From Nakamurella flava (GTDB lineage Bacteria > Actinomycetota > Actinomycetes > Mycobacteriales > Nakamurellaceae), in contig NZ_SZZH01000001.1 of assembly GCF_005298075.1 (NCBI RefSeq), forward strand, positions 992,001-1,056,000: a stretch of DNA of 64,000 nt. Reading direction: 5' to 3'. The stretch's first letter is position 1; every line of letters starts with the position of its first letter. Positions 8,705 to 16,822 of the stretch are shown piece by piece. The position numbers were made by a program, and so were the translations under genes. The notes under the pieces are model-generated. The model made no database searches, was not told where the DNA came from, and saw only the letters and a list, made by a program, of their open reading frames with translations.

Positions 8705-10105
8705 TCAGACACCCTCGAGGCGACGCGCGTGCGGCCGCAGGTACACGTACCAGGTGACGGCGAAGCAGACCGCGTAGAAGGCGATGAACGCGATGTACGC
8801 CGAGTCGGCCGACTTGGTGGCCAGGAACGACTGGCGGAAGGCCAGGTTGACCAGCACTCCACCGAACGCGCCGATGGCCCCGGCGATGCCGATGAGCGCC
8901 CCGGCGTACCGCTGGGCCTTGGCCATGGAGGCGGCCGGTTCGGCGCCACCCTGGGTGATCTCCAGGCCGGACTTGGCCTTGAAGATGGCCGGGATCATCT
9001 TGTACACCGAGCCGTTGCCGAGCCCGCTGAAGGTGAACAGCAGGATGAAGCCGACCAGGTAGAGCGGGAGCGAGTGCATGAGCGAGGCGGCAAGGACGAT
9101 GCCGGCGCCGATGGCCATGGCCACGAAGTTCACGAACGACACGCGGGCACCGCCGAGCTTGTCGGCGAGCATGCCGCCGACCGGGCGGATGAGCGAGCCG
9201 ATGAGCGGGCCGATGAAGGTCAGGTAGGCGGCCTTGATCGGGGTGGAGAAGATGTCGGCGAACTGGACCTGCAGCACCTGACCGAAGGCGAAGCTGAAAC
9301 CGATGAAGGATCCGAAGGTGCCGATGTAGAGCAGCGAGATGATCCACGTGTTGCGGTCCTTGGCGACATCGCGCATGGCCCGCTTGGCGTTCTTCATCTC
9401 GGCCAGGTTGTTCATCGTGAACCAGGCGCCGACGGCGGCCGCGATGATCAGCGGGATGTAGATGATGGGCAGCAGCCGCGGGTGGGTCGCGCCCACGGTG
9501 GCCAGGATGAGCAGGCCGATGAGCTGCACGACCGGCACACCGATGTTGCCACCACCGGCGTTGATGCCGAGCGCCCAGCCCTTGCGGTGGTTGGGGTAGA
9601 ACGCGTTGATGTTCGTCATCGACGAGGCGAAGTTGCCGCCACCGACGCCGGCCAGGCAGGCCACGAACAGCAGGGTGCCGTAGCTGACCCCGGGTTCGAG
9701 GACGACGATGATCGCGATCGTGGGAACCAGTAGCAGCAGGGCGCTGACCACGGTCCAGTTGCGGCCGCCGAAGGTCGCCACCGCGAACGTGTACGGCAGA
9801 CGCAGGATCGCGCCGAGCAGGGTGGGCAGCGCGGTGAGCAGGAACTTGCCGGCCGGGTCGATGCCGTAGTCCGGCCCGAGGAACAGGACCAGGACCGACC
9901 ACATCGACCAGACGGAGAAGCCGATGTGCTCGGAGATCACCGAGAACAGCAGGTTCTTCTTGGCGACGTACTTGCCGGTGGACTCCCAGAACTCCGGGTC
10001 CTCCGGGCGCCAGTCGGTGATCCAGTGCTTGCCCTGGTGCTTGACGGTGGTCGGGGCGGCGGTGTCGGTCGCCTGGGCGGACGTACCCGGGGTTGTGGTC
10101 ATCAA
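8705..10105 (-). CDS. narK: nitrate/nitrite transporter (MFS, NarK/NasA type)
   Basis: 466 residues with about twelve membrane spans. The family signatures are 'ACLAGVGGGNFASSMTNINAFYPNHRKGWALG' (quoted in part: GGGNFASSMTNINAFYP) in the first half and 'FSGLGNGSVYKMIPAIF' in the second, the two glycine-rich nitrate-signature regions. An Arg in each half that binds nitrate is plausible, but I did not map it. The N-terminal 60 residues ('HWITDWRPEDPEFWE') are typical of actinobacterial NarK. It lies between nirD and cysG in the nitrate-assimilation operon, so it should import nitrate rather than serve respiration. Confidence 0.9.
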   Translation of the reverse strand: MMTTTPGTSAQATDTAAPTTVKHQGKHWITDWRPEDPEFWESTGKYVAKKNLLFSVISEHIGFSVWSMWSVLVLFLGPDYGIDPAGKFLLTALPTLLGAILRLPYTFAVATFGGRNWTVVSALLLLVPTIAIIVVLEPGVSYGTLLFVACLAGVGGGNFASSMTNINAFYPNHRKGWALGINAGGGNIGVPVVQLIGLLILATVGATHPRLLPIIYIPLIIAAAVGAWFTMNNLAEMKNAKRAMRDVAKDRNTWIISLLYIGTFGSFIGFSFAFGQVLQVQFADIFSTPIKAAYLTFIGPLIGSLIRPVGGMLADKLGGARVSFVNFVAMAIGAGIVLAASLMHSLPLYLVGFILLFTFSGLGNGSVYKMIPAIFKAKSGLEITQGGAEPAASMAKAQRYAGALIGIAGAIGAFGGVLVNLAFRQSFLATKSADSAYIAFIAFYAVCFAVTWYVYLRPHARRLEGV

Positions 10106-10207
10106 GTCCTCGCTCGGGGCGGGTCGGTGCGCTGCCGGACGGCCGGGAACGCGGGAGAGGTGCGCAGCCCCGTCGATGCGCGAGAGGTCAAGCGGTGGTG
10201 CCAGAAC

Positions 10208-10537
10208 TCAGACGGTGACGACGACGTCTCCGGAGTCGGTGATCTCGACCGGGTAGGACCGCAGCGACGGCAGCCCGTTGCGCGAGCAGCCGGTGGCCAG
10301 CTCGAAGGCGTTCAGGTGCAGCGGGCAGACGACGACGGCGCCGTCGATCTGGCCGTCGGCCAGCGGTCCGCCCTTGTGCGGGCACACCGCGGAGACGGCG
10401 TGCACCTTGCCGGTGCGCAGGTGGAAGACGGCGACCTGCTGCCCGTCGACGGCGAACGCACGGCCCTCCCCCGCCGGGATCTGGCTCAACGGGCCCAGGT
10501 CGAACTGACGACCGGTGGCCGGCACGGTGGCGGTCAT
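10208..10537 (-). CDS. nirD: nitrite reductase small subunit, Rieske type
   Basis: 109 residues. The Rieske iron-sulfur ligands are present as 'CPHKGG' and, after 17 residues, 'CPLHLNAFELATG', so this NirD keeps a full [2Fe-2S] site, unlike many enterobacterial NirD proteins. It partners NirB in NAD(P)H-dependent reduction of nitrite to ammonium in the cytoplasm. The ATG overlaps the nirB stop in an ATGA junction (10534-10537), so the subunits are co-translated. An Ala/Gly-rich N-terminus ('MTATVPATG') precedes the domain. Confidence 0.92.
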   Translation of the reverse strand: MTATVPATGRQFDLGPLSQIPAGEGRAFAVDGQQVAVFHLRTGKVHAVSAVCPHKGGPLADGQIDGAVVVCPLHLNAFELATGCSRNGLPSLRSYPVEITDSGDVVVTV

Positions 10538-13125
10538 GCCCGCACCCCCACCTTCGGCAGGACCTCGAGCGGCAGAGAGGTGCGGAACTGGCCGGGGGTG
10601 GCCGGTGCGGCGCCTTCCTTCCACGGGTCCTTGTAGGCGTCGACGGCCTGTTGCATGCGGGCGTCGAGATCGGCGGCGATGCCCAGGGAGTCCTCGACGA
10701 TGACCTCGCGGAGGAAGTCGAGGCCGACCCGCGGCACGAACGCGTAGGTGCGCTCCAGCCACTTGGCGTTCTCCCGGTAGTACTGCATGAACCGGCCGGT
10801 GAGCAGGTTCGCGGTCTCCGGGTCGTCGACCGTGGCCAGCAGGTCGCCCTTGCGGATGTGGGCGCCGGCCGCGCCGCCGATGTAGATCTCCCAGCGGCCG
10901 CCCTCGATGGCGACGATGCCGACGTCCTTGACCAGCGACTCCGCACAGTTGCGCGGGCAACCGGACACCGCCAGCTTCATCTTGGCCGGCGACTCGAGGC
11001 CCTGGTAGCGGGACTCCAGGTCGATGCCGAGCTGGGTCGAGTCACCGGTGCCGAACCGGCAGAACTCCTGTCCCACACAGGTCTTCACCGTGCGGAAGCT
11101 CTTGCCGTAGGCGTAGCCGGACGGCATGTCCAGGTCGGCCCAGACCTTGGGCAGGTCCTCCTTGCGGATGCCGAGCAGGTCGATGCGCTGCCCGCCGGTG
11201 ACCTTGACCAGCTTGACGTCGTACTTGTCGGCGACGTCGGCGATGCGGCGCAGCTGGTCGGGGGTGGTGACCCCGCCCTTCATCTGCGGGACGACGGAGA
11301 ACGTGCCGTCCTTCTGGATGTTGGCGTGGACGCGGTCGTTGATGAACTTCGCGTCCTTCTCGTCGATGTAGTCGTCGGCCCACATCATCTTCAGCAGCGA
11401 GGCCAGACCCATCTTGGACTTGGCGTCCTCGGCGCCCTCCGGGGCCAGCGCCGCGAACACGCTGGAGACGCTGCGCAGCTGCTGATCCAGGATGGCCTTC
11501 ATCAGCTCGGGCTTGTCCATGGGGATACCCGGGACGTACCAGTTGGCCGACGGGTCCTCCTGCACGGCGCCGCCGGCGGCCCACTCGACGACCTGGCAGA
11601 CCATGTTCTTGCAGGAGCCGCAGCCCTTGCCGGCCCGGGTCTTCTCCATGACGCCGGCGACCGACTTGACGCCGCTTTCGACGCAGGCGACGAGGGCGCC
11701 CTTGGAGACGCCGTTGCAGTTGCAGACCTGGGCGTCGTCGGCGAGTTCGGCGATGCCGACCTCCTCGGCCGGGGTGCCCAGGTTGAACAGCATCTCCAGG
11801 CGTTCCTCGGGCAGCGGCAGCCCCTGGTCGAACGCCTGGATGAGGAACGCGACCTTGGAGGTGTCGCCGAGCATGGTGGCGCCGATGAGCTTCTCGTCGC
11901 GGATGATCAGCGACTTGTAGACGCCGCGCTTGGGCTCGGAGAAGACGATGACCTCGTCGGTGTCCCGCTCGGGACCCTGCACACCCATCGCGGCGACGTC
12001 GACGCCGGCCACCTTGAGCTTGGTCGCCGTCCGCGAGCCGTGGTAGGCCGCGGTCGGGTCGGTGCCGGTGAGGTGGTCGGCCAGCACCGCGGCCTGTTCC
12101 CAGAGCGGCTGGACCAGGCCGTAGACCTCGCCGCGGTGCTGCACGCACTCGCCGACCGCGTAGACGTCCGGGTCGTCGACGGTGCGCATCTGGTCGTCGA
12201 CCACGATGGCCCGCTCGACGGTGAACCCGCTGGTGACGGCGAGGTCGATGTTGGGACGGATGCCGGCGGCGACCACGACCATGTCGCACTCCAGGAGCGG
12301 GTGGTCGAGAAGGTAGACACCCTGGACCTTCTCGTCGCCCATGATCGCGGTAGTGCGGGCCTTGAGGTGCACCTCGATGCCGAGTTCCTCGACGCTCTTG
12401 CGCAGGATGTCGCCGCCGGCCGGGCCGATCTGGGCGTTCATCAGATGGGATCCGGCGTGCACGACGTCGACCTGGAGACCGTAGGCCTGCAGACCGCGGG
12501 CGGCTTCGAGACCGAGCAGCCCGCCGCCGATGACGACGGCGCGGCGGTGGTCGTCGTGTTCGGCGTACTCGACCATGCCACGGGTGTCGTCGATGGTGCG
12601 GAAGGCGAAGACGCCCGGCTTGAGCGAGCCGTCGTCCATCCGCAGGCCCTCGATGCTGGGCATGAACGAACGACTGCCGGTGGCGATGATGAGGACGTCG
12701 TAGGGCGACTCGTAGGTGGTGCCGTCGACGGTCGACTGCGCGTACACGATCTTGCTGAACCGGTCGACGCGGGTGGCCCGCACGCCGGCGTGCAGCGTGA
12801 TGTCGTTCTCCTCGTACCAGGCGATGCTGTTGAGGAAGATGTCGGCGTCGGTCTCCTCGCCGGACAGCACGTGCGACAGCATGATCCGGTTGTAGTTGCC
12901 GTAGGGCTCGTCGCCGAACATCGTGACGGTGAACTGCTCGGCCCCGCCGCGCTGCAGGATCTCCTCGACCGCGCGAGCGCCGGCCATCCCGTTGCCGATG
13001 ACGACCAGTCGGCGGCGGGTCTCGAAGTCCTCGTCGTCCAGGACGACATCGGGCACGGTGCCGGTCATCTCGTCGTCCGCCTGTCCGAGAAGCTCACTGT
13101 GGTGCGAGGTGTGGTCGATGGACAT
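10534..13125 (-). CDS. nirB: assimilatory nitrite reductase large subunit
   Basis: 863 residues. Domain order: an FAD/NAD(P)H-binding Pyr_redox module ('LVVIGNGMAGARAVEEI' near 40, 'AVVIGGGLLGLEAARGL' near 190), a BFD-like [2Fe-2S] domain ('VCNCNGVSK' and 'GKGCGSCKNMVCQ', about 440-490), and a siroheme/[4Fe-4S] reductase domain with ligands in 'CVGQEFCRFG' and 'CPRNCAES' near 690-740. All cofactor sites look intact. It carries out the six-electron reduction of nitrite to ammonium. ATG 13125 shares one base with the preceding stop (TGATG). NirD follows in an ATGA overlap. Confidence 0.95.
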   Translation of the reverse strand: MSIDHTSHHSELLGQADDEMTGTVPDVVLDDEDFETRRRLVVIGNGMAGARAVEEILQRGGAEQFTVTMFGDEPYGNYNRIMLSHVLSGEETDADIFLNSIAWYEENDITLHAGVRATRVDRFSKIVYAQSTVDGTTYESPYDVLIIATGSRSFMPSIEGLRMDDGSLKPGVFAFRTIDDTRGMVEYAEHDDHRRAVVIGGGLLGLEAARGLQAYGLQVDVVHAGSHLMNAQIGPAGGDILRKSVEELGIEVHLKARTTAIMGDEKVQGVYLLDHPLLECDMVVVAAGIRPNIDLAVTSGFTVERAIVVDDQMRTVDDPDVYAVGECVQHRGEVYGLVQPLWEQAAVLADHLTGTDPTAAYHGSRTATKLKVAGVDVAAMGVQGPERDTDEVIVFSEPKRGVYKSLIIRDEKLIGATMLGDTSKVAFLIQAFDQGLPLPEERLEMLFNLGTPAEEVGIAELADDAQVCNCNGVSKGALVACVESGVKSVAGVMEKTRAGKGCGSCKNMVCQVVEWAAGGAVQEDPSANWYVPGIPMDKPELMKAILDQQLRSVSSVFAALAPEGAEDAKSKMGLASLLKMMWADDYIDEKDAKFINDRVHANIQKDGTFSVVPQMKGGVTTPDQLRRIADVADKYDVKLVKVTGGQRIDLLGIRKEDLPKVWADLDMPSGYAYGKSFRTVKTCVGQEFCRFGTGDSTQLGIDLESRYQGLESPAKMKLAVSGCPRNCAESLVKDVGIVAIEGGRWEIYIGGAAGAHIRKGDLLATVDDPETANLLTGRFMQYYRENAKWLERTYAFVPRVGLDFLREVIVEDSLGIAADLDARMQQAVDAYKDPWKEGAAPATPGQFRTSLPLEVLPKVGVRA

Positions 13126-13472
13126 CAGACGACCACCAGTCCGATGTCCAGGATCACGGTGCCGGTCAGGCCGTCGGGGGCGGCCAGCTGCAGTTCGACG
13201 GTGGTGCCGCCCTCCAGGTCCTCGACGACCCGCAGCGGCACGTGCACGTCCGACTTGGCGCCGATCGGGAAGTACCGCATCGGCACCCCGTCGCGCAGCA
13301 TGACGAGGGTGATCAGCTCGTCGGTGGTGTTGCCGCCGCGGAAGTACAGGGCCTGGGCGACCGAACCGTCCGGTACGAGGTAGCTGAGCGAGGCATCCAG
13401 CGGGACGGGCTGGTCGATGCCCTTGCCGGTGAATCCGAAGACGCCTTGCAGGAACTTGTTCCGGGTGTGCAT
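13125..13472 (-). CDS. small protein at the 3' end of nasA, possible independent start inside the nasA frame
   Basis: The last 115 residues of the nasA frame look like a separate small globular protein: it starts 'MHTRNKFLQGVFGFTGKG', contains 'LYFRGGNTTDELITLVML' and 'RYFPIGAKSDVHVPLRVV', and ends 'GTVILDIGLVVV'. An AAAGGA Shine-Dalgarno sits about seven bases before ATG 13472, so it can be made alone. It is preceded by about 50 residues of Pro/Arg/Ser-rich linker. I do not recognise the family. Its place between nasA and nirB suggests a nitrate-reduction role. Whether it is free, fused to NasA or both is open. Confidence 0.55.
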   Translation of the reverse strand: MHTRNKFLQGVFGFTGKGIDQPVPLDASLSYLVPDGSVAQALYFRGGNTTDELITLVMLRDGVPMRYFPIGAKSDVHVPLRVVEDLEGGTTVELQLAAPDGLTGTVILDIGLVVV

Positions 13473-15758
13473 CGCGTTGTCCTTTGTCCTGGAAAATGCG
13501 GCGGGGCGGGACGGTGGAGCGGATCCGGCGACGCTGCGGGATCGGGATCGGGGGGCCTGGGCGGCCCGGTCGGGTCCGAAGGCGGACCGCTGGGGAGCGG
13601 GCTGGGCCGGGACGCGGGCGAGCAGGTGGGTGTCGTCGGGGTCGCCGACCCGGACGACGTCGACGGCGCACACCTTGAACTCGGGCATCTTCGACAGCGG
13701 GTCCAGGGCCGGGTCGGTGAGCACGTTGGCGTTGCTCGCCCCGCCCCAGTGGAACGGGGTGAACACGGTGTCGGCCCGGATCGCGGTGGTGACGTCGGCC
13801 CGGAACACGGCCGCCCCGCGCCGGGTGCGCAGCTCGACCATGTCGGCGTTCTCGATGCTCAGCCGGCGGGCCAGGTCCGGGTGCAGCTGCACCGTGGGGT
13901 CGGGGACCATCGTGCCGCCGAGCCGCCGGGTCTGGGTGCCGCTCTGGTACTGGGTGAGCAGTCGACCGGTGGTCAGTGTGTACGGGTAGCTGCGGTCCGG
14001 GCTCTCCACCGGCTTGCGGTGGTGCACCGGGAAGAACCGGGCCCGCCCGTCGGCGGTGGCGAACCGGTCGGCGAACAGTCGCGGCGTCCCCGGGTGGTCG
14101 GCGGTCGGGCACGGCCAGAACACGCCCTGTTCGGCCTCGATGCGCTCGTAGGTGATGCCGGCGTAGTCGGCCAGTCCCCCGGCGCTGGCCCGGCGCAACT
14201 CGTCGAACACCTGCGCCGGCTCGTCGGAGAAGAACCGGCCCCGGCCGAGCGCATCGGCCAGCCGGCGCATGACCTGCAGGTCGGTGAGCACGCTCTTCGG
14301 CGGCACGACGGCGCGGCGGCGGCGGATGACCCGGCCCTCGACGTTGGTCATCGTCCCCTCCTCCTCGGCCCACTGGGCGGTCGGCAGGACGACGTCGGCG
14401 AGCTGGGCGGTCTCGGACAGGAAGATGTCCGAGACGACCAGGGTGTCCAGCGCCTGCAGGCGGCGGCGGACCCGGTTCGCGTCGGGGGCCGAGACGATGA
14501 CGTTGGACGCGAAGACCAGCAGGGTGCGGACGCCGCCGTCGGTGCCCAGGCGGTCGAGCATCTCGAAGGCCGACTTGCCGGGGGCGGGCAGTTCGTCGGG
14601 GTGGATCCCCCACACGCCGGCGACGTGGGCGCGGGCCGCCGGGTCGTCCAGGCGGCGGTAGCCGGGCAGCTGATCGGCCTTCTGACCGTGTTCGCGGCCG
14701 CCCTGGCCGTTGCCCTGGCCGGTGATGGTGCCGTAGCCGGAGGCCCACTTGCCGGGCAGCCCCAGGGCGAGCGCCAGGTTGATCCAGGCGTGCGTGGTGT
14801 CGGTGCCCTTGCTGTGCTGTTCGGCGCCGCGGGCGGTGAGGATCATCGCCGACGGGGCCGCGGCCAGCGTGCGGACGGTCTGCTCCAGATCGGCGACCGC
14901 GACACCGGTGATGCGTTCGACCCGATCCGGCCAGTAGGCGGCGACGGCGGCCTTCACGGCGGCGAAGTTGGTGGTGCGGGCGGCGATGTAGTCGATGTCG
15001 ACGAGGTTCTCGCGGATCGCGATGTGCAGCAGGCCGTTGGCCAGGGCCAGGTCGGTGCCGGGCCGGAGCGCGAGGTGCAGGCCGGCGCCGGCGGCGGTGT
15101 TGGTGAGCCGGGGATCGACCACGATGTGCCGCGCCCCCTTGGCCCGGCCCTCGTCGAAGTACTGCATGGCCGGCGGCATGGTGTCGGCCGGGTTGCCCCC
15201 GACCAGCAGCACGGCCGCCGCCTCGGCGATGTCGGCCAGCGGGAACGGCAGGCCCCGGTCGATCCCGAACGCCCGGTTCCCGGCGGTGGCGGCCGACGAC
15301 ATGCAGAACCGGCCGTTGTAGTCGATCATCGCCGTCCGCAGCGCCACCCGGGCGAACTTGCCGAGCGCGTAGGCCTTCTCGTTGGTCAGCCCGCCGCCGC
15401 CGAAGATGCCGACCGCGTCCGGGCCGTGGGTCTGCTGGCTGTGGGTGACGGCGGCGACGATGCGGGCCAGCGCCTCGGCCCACGACGCCGGCCGGAGCGG
15501 GCTGGTGCGGTCGCCGTCCACCGTCCGCACCAGCGGGGTCAGCAACCGTTCCTTGTGGTCCAGCAGTTCGGCGGCGGTGAAGCCCTTGGCGCACAGGCCG
15601 CCCCGGTTGGTCGGGAAGTCCAGAGGTTCCAGGACGATGGGTCGAATGCCGCCGGCGGGCTTGCGGGTCAGGGAGATGCCGCACTGCAGCGAGCAGTACG
15701 GGCAGTGGGTCTCCGTGGCCCCGGCAGGGGTGGAAGACGCGGCGGCGGTCGCGATCAC
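13125..15758 (-). CDS. nasA: assimilatory nitrate reductase, molybdopterin catalytic subunit
   Basis: 877 residues if the whole frame is used; the reductase proper is about the first 710. The N-terminal [4Fe-4S] ligands are 'CPYCSLQCG' and 'GGLCAKG'; the molybdopterin domains follow ('EKAYALGKFARVALRT', 'VLLVGGNPADTMPPA', 'WAEEEGTMTNVEGRVI', 'TPFHWGGASNANVLTDP'). It reduces nitrate to nitrite in the cytoplasm for NirBD. GTG 15758 was chosen over an upstream in-frame GTG at 15830 because a likely promoter/operator palindrome lies at 15810-15826. There is no stop before the 115-residue C-terminal segment, an unusual read-through fusion. The gene heads the nasA-nirBD-narK-cysG operon. Confidence 0.88.
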   Translation of the reverse strand: MIATAAASSTPAGATETHCPYCSLQCGISLTRKPAGGIRPIVLEPLDFPTNRGGLCAKGFTAAELLDHKERLLTPLVRTVDGDRTSPLRPASWAEALARIVAAVTHSQQTHGPDAVGIFGGGGLTNEKAYALGKFARVALRTAMIDYNGRFCMSSAATAGNRAFGIDRGLPFPLADIAEAAAVLLVGGNPADTMPPAMQYFDEGRAKGARHIVVDPRLTNTAAGAGLHLALRPGTDLALANGLLHIAIRENLVDIDYIAARTTNFAAVKAAVAAYWPDRVERITGVAVADLEQTVRTLAAAPSAMILTARGAEQHSKGTDTTHAWINLALALGLPGKWASGYGTITGQGNGQGGREHGQKADQLPGYRRLDDPAARAHVAGVWGIHPDELPAPGKSAFEMLDRLGTDGGVRTLLVFASNVIVSAPDANRVRRRLQALDTLVVSDIFLSETAQLADVVLPTAQWAEEEGTMTNVEGRVIRRRRAVVPPKSVLTDLQVMRRLADALGRGRFFSDEPAQVFDELRRASAGGLADYAGITYERIEAEQGVFWPCPTADHPGTPRLFADRFATADGRARFFPVHHRKPVESPDRSYPYTLTTGRLLTQYQSGTQTRRLGGTMVPDPTVQLHPDLARRLSIENADMVELRTRRGAAVFRADVTTAIRADTVFTPFHWGGASNANVLTDPALDPLSKMPEFKVCAVDVVRVGDPDDTHLLARVPAQPAPQRSAFGPDRAAQAPRSRSRSVAGSAPPSRPAAFSRTKDNAMHTRNKFLQGVFGFTGKGIDQPVPLDASLSYLVPDGSVAQALYFRGGNTTDELITLVMLRDGVPMRYFPIGAKSDVHVPLRVVEDLEGGTTVELQLAAPDGLTGTVILDIGLVVV

Positions 15759-15809
15759 GGTTTCCAGAGTCGTTCGGCGATGTTTCGTTCGCAGCCGAGC
15801 GGCGTTACG

Positions 15810-15826
15810 GAACAATTTTCTTGTTC
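15810..15826 (-). promoter_or_regulatory. perfect inverted repeat in the nasA promoter region
   Basis: GAACAA-TTTTC-TTGTTC (plus strand) is a perfect 6-bp-arm inverted repeat and one of the few AT-rich spots in the region. It lies 52 bp before the chosen nasA start, and the AAAATT it contains on the minus strand could be the -10 box, so a bound regulator would block or direct transcription of the operon. GlnR is the usual controller of such operons, but I could not fit a clean GlnR box (GTnAC-N6-GAAAC) here. Confidence 0.45.
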
Positions 15827-15917
15827 TCACAGCCGCAGGTCAGGCCTGTGGGGGTGGTTCGGCCGGCGTGACCTCGGCGGGACGGACCGGCCCCGGACGG
15901 GTGGTTCCGCCGGGGTG

Positions 15918-15946
15918 TGGAACTTCGGGCCCCATCCGGTCGACAC
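15918..15946 (+). promoter_or_regulatory. putative ECF-sigma promoter of the zf-HC2 gene
   Basis: TGGAAC (15918-15923), a 17-base spacer and CGACAC (15941-15946) form a typical ECF -35/-10 pair. The expected transcription start, about seven bases past the -10, falls at or next to GTG 15954, so the mRNA would be leaderless. The same arrangement with the same spacer (GGGAAC-N17-CGACTA) lies before the copper operon at 20153-20181. Confidence 0.55.
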
Positions 15947-15953
15947 TCTCGGG

Positions 15954-16781
15954 GTGACCGGGACACCACCAGCGTGCCAGCAGTGTCGGGAGTCGCTGTC
16001 CGCGGGGTGGGACGGTGAGCCCGCGGAGCTGTCCGACGCCCAACTGGACGAGCACCTCAGCGGGTGTGCGGCCTGCCGTGACTGGCAGGAGCGCACGTCG
16101 ACCGTCAGCCGGCTTCTCAAGGTGCGGTCCGTGGACGACGTGCCCGATCTGTCCGGCGCCATCGGGGCCGCGGCGGCGGCGACCGGGCTCGTCCGGTCGG
16201 TTCCCGCGACGGGTGCGGGGTCCCGTCGCGGACCGGCCTGGTGGTGGTCGACCGACACCTGGCGGGTCGCCCTCGCGGTCATCGCCGTCGCGCAACTGCT
16301 GCTCGGGACGGCGCAGCTCTTCGGGATCTCGCTGTTCGGGATGGCCGGCCACGCCGACCACATGGCGATGGCCGGCCCGCCGGACGATCACCTGTTCAAC
16401 GAGAGCTCGGCCTGGAACATCGCGATCGGCGCCGGGTTCGTGGCCGCGACGGTCATGCCCCGGCGGGCGGCCGGCTTGCTACCGATGCTGCTGGTCTTCC
16501 TCGGCGTCCTGACCGCCGTGTCGGTCTCGGACCTGGCGCGGGGGGAGGTCACCACGGCTCGGGTGGTCTCCCACCTGCTCGTGGTGATCGGGGTCCTTGT
16601 GCTGTGGCGGGTCGACCGTTCCTACCGGCGGTCGCCGCTACCCGGTCACCGGCAGGCCGGCTGGGACGCCGTCCTGCACCGGGGTGCGGACGCCGGGGAG
16701 GGGGCCGACGGGGTGGCCGGCACGGAGGAGACGGGACGGCGGGGCCGCTGGCTGCGCCCGGCCGGTCGCCGCGCGGCCTGA
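15954..16781 (+). CDS. zf-HC2 (anti-sigma-like) membrane protein with His/Met-rich external loop
   Basis: 275 residues from GTG 15954. The N-terminus holds a zinc-binding anti-sigma signature: 'CQQC' near 9-12 and 'HLSGCAAC' (H-x3-C-x2-C) near 37. Four membrane spans follow: 'WRVALAVIAVAQLLLG', 'WNIAIGAGFVAATVM', 'LLPMLLVFLGVLTAV' and 'VSHLLVVIGVLVLW'. With a cytoplasmic N-terminus, the loop after the first span faces outward, and it is packed with metal-binding residues: 'FGMAGHADHMAMAG' then 'DDHLFNE'. I infer a copper-responsive transmembrane anti-sigma factor. The nearest ECF gene is 2.6 kb away, on the other strand. An Arg-rich cytoplasmic tail ends the protein. Confidence 0.7.
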   Translation: MTGTPPACQQCRESLSAGWDGEPAELSDAQLDEHLSGCAACRDWQERTSTVSRLLKVRSVDDVPDLSGAIGAAAAATGLVRSVPATGAGSRRGPAWWWSTDTWRVALAVIAVAQLLLGTAQLFGISLFGMAGHADHMAMAGPPDDHLFNESSAWNIAIGAGFVAATVMPRRAAGLLPMLLVFLGVLTAVSVSDLARGEVTTARVVSHLLVVIGVLVLWRVDRSYRRSPLPGHRQAGWDAVLHRGADAGEGADGVAGTEETGRRGRWLRPAGRRAA

Positions 16782-16822
16782 AACGCACCGGTCCACCCGC
16801 GGTCCGGGGCCGGCCGACGCGG

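Noticed and set aside
10651-13383. 900-codon open frame on the plus strand opposite nirB
   Set aside because: Its composition (Val/Asp/Gly/Leu/His-rich without motifs) is that of an antisense shadow of nirB, which has all its cofactor motifs on the other strand.
15759-15830. GlnR box upstream of nasA
   Set aside because: GTAAC and GAAAC elements occur (GTAAC near 15803-15807, GAAAC near 15782-15786, minus strand), but the spacing does not match the GTnAC-N6-GAAAC pattern.
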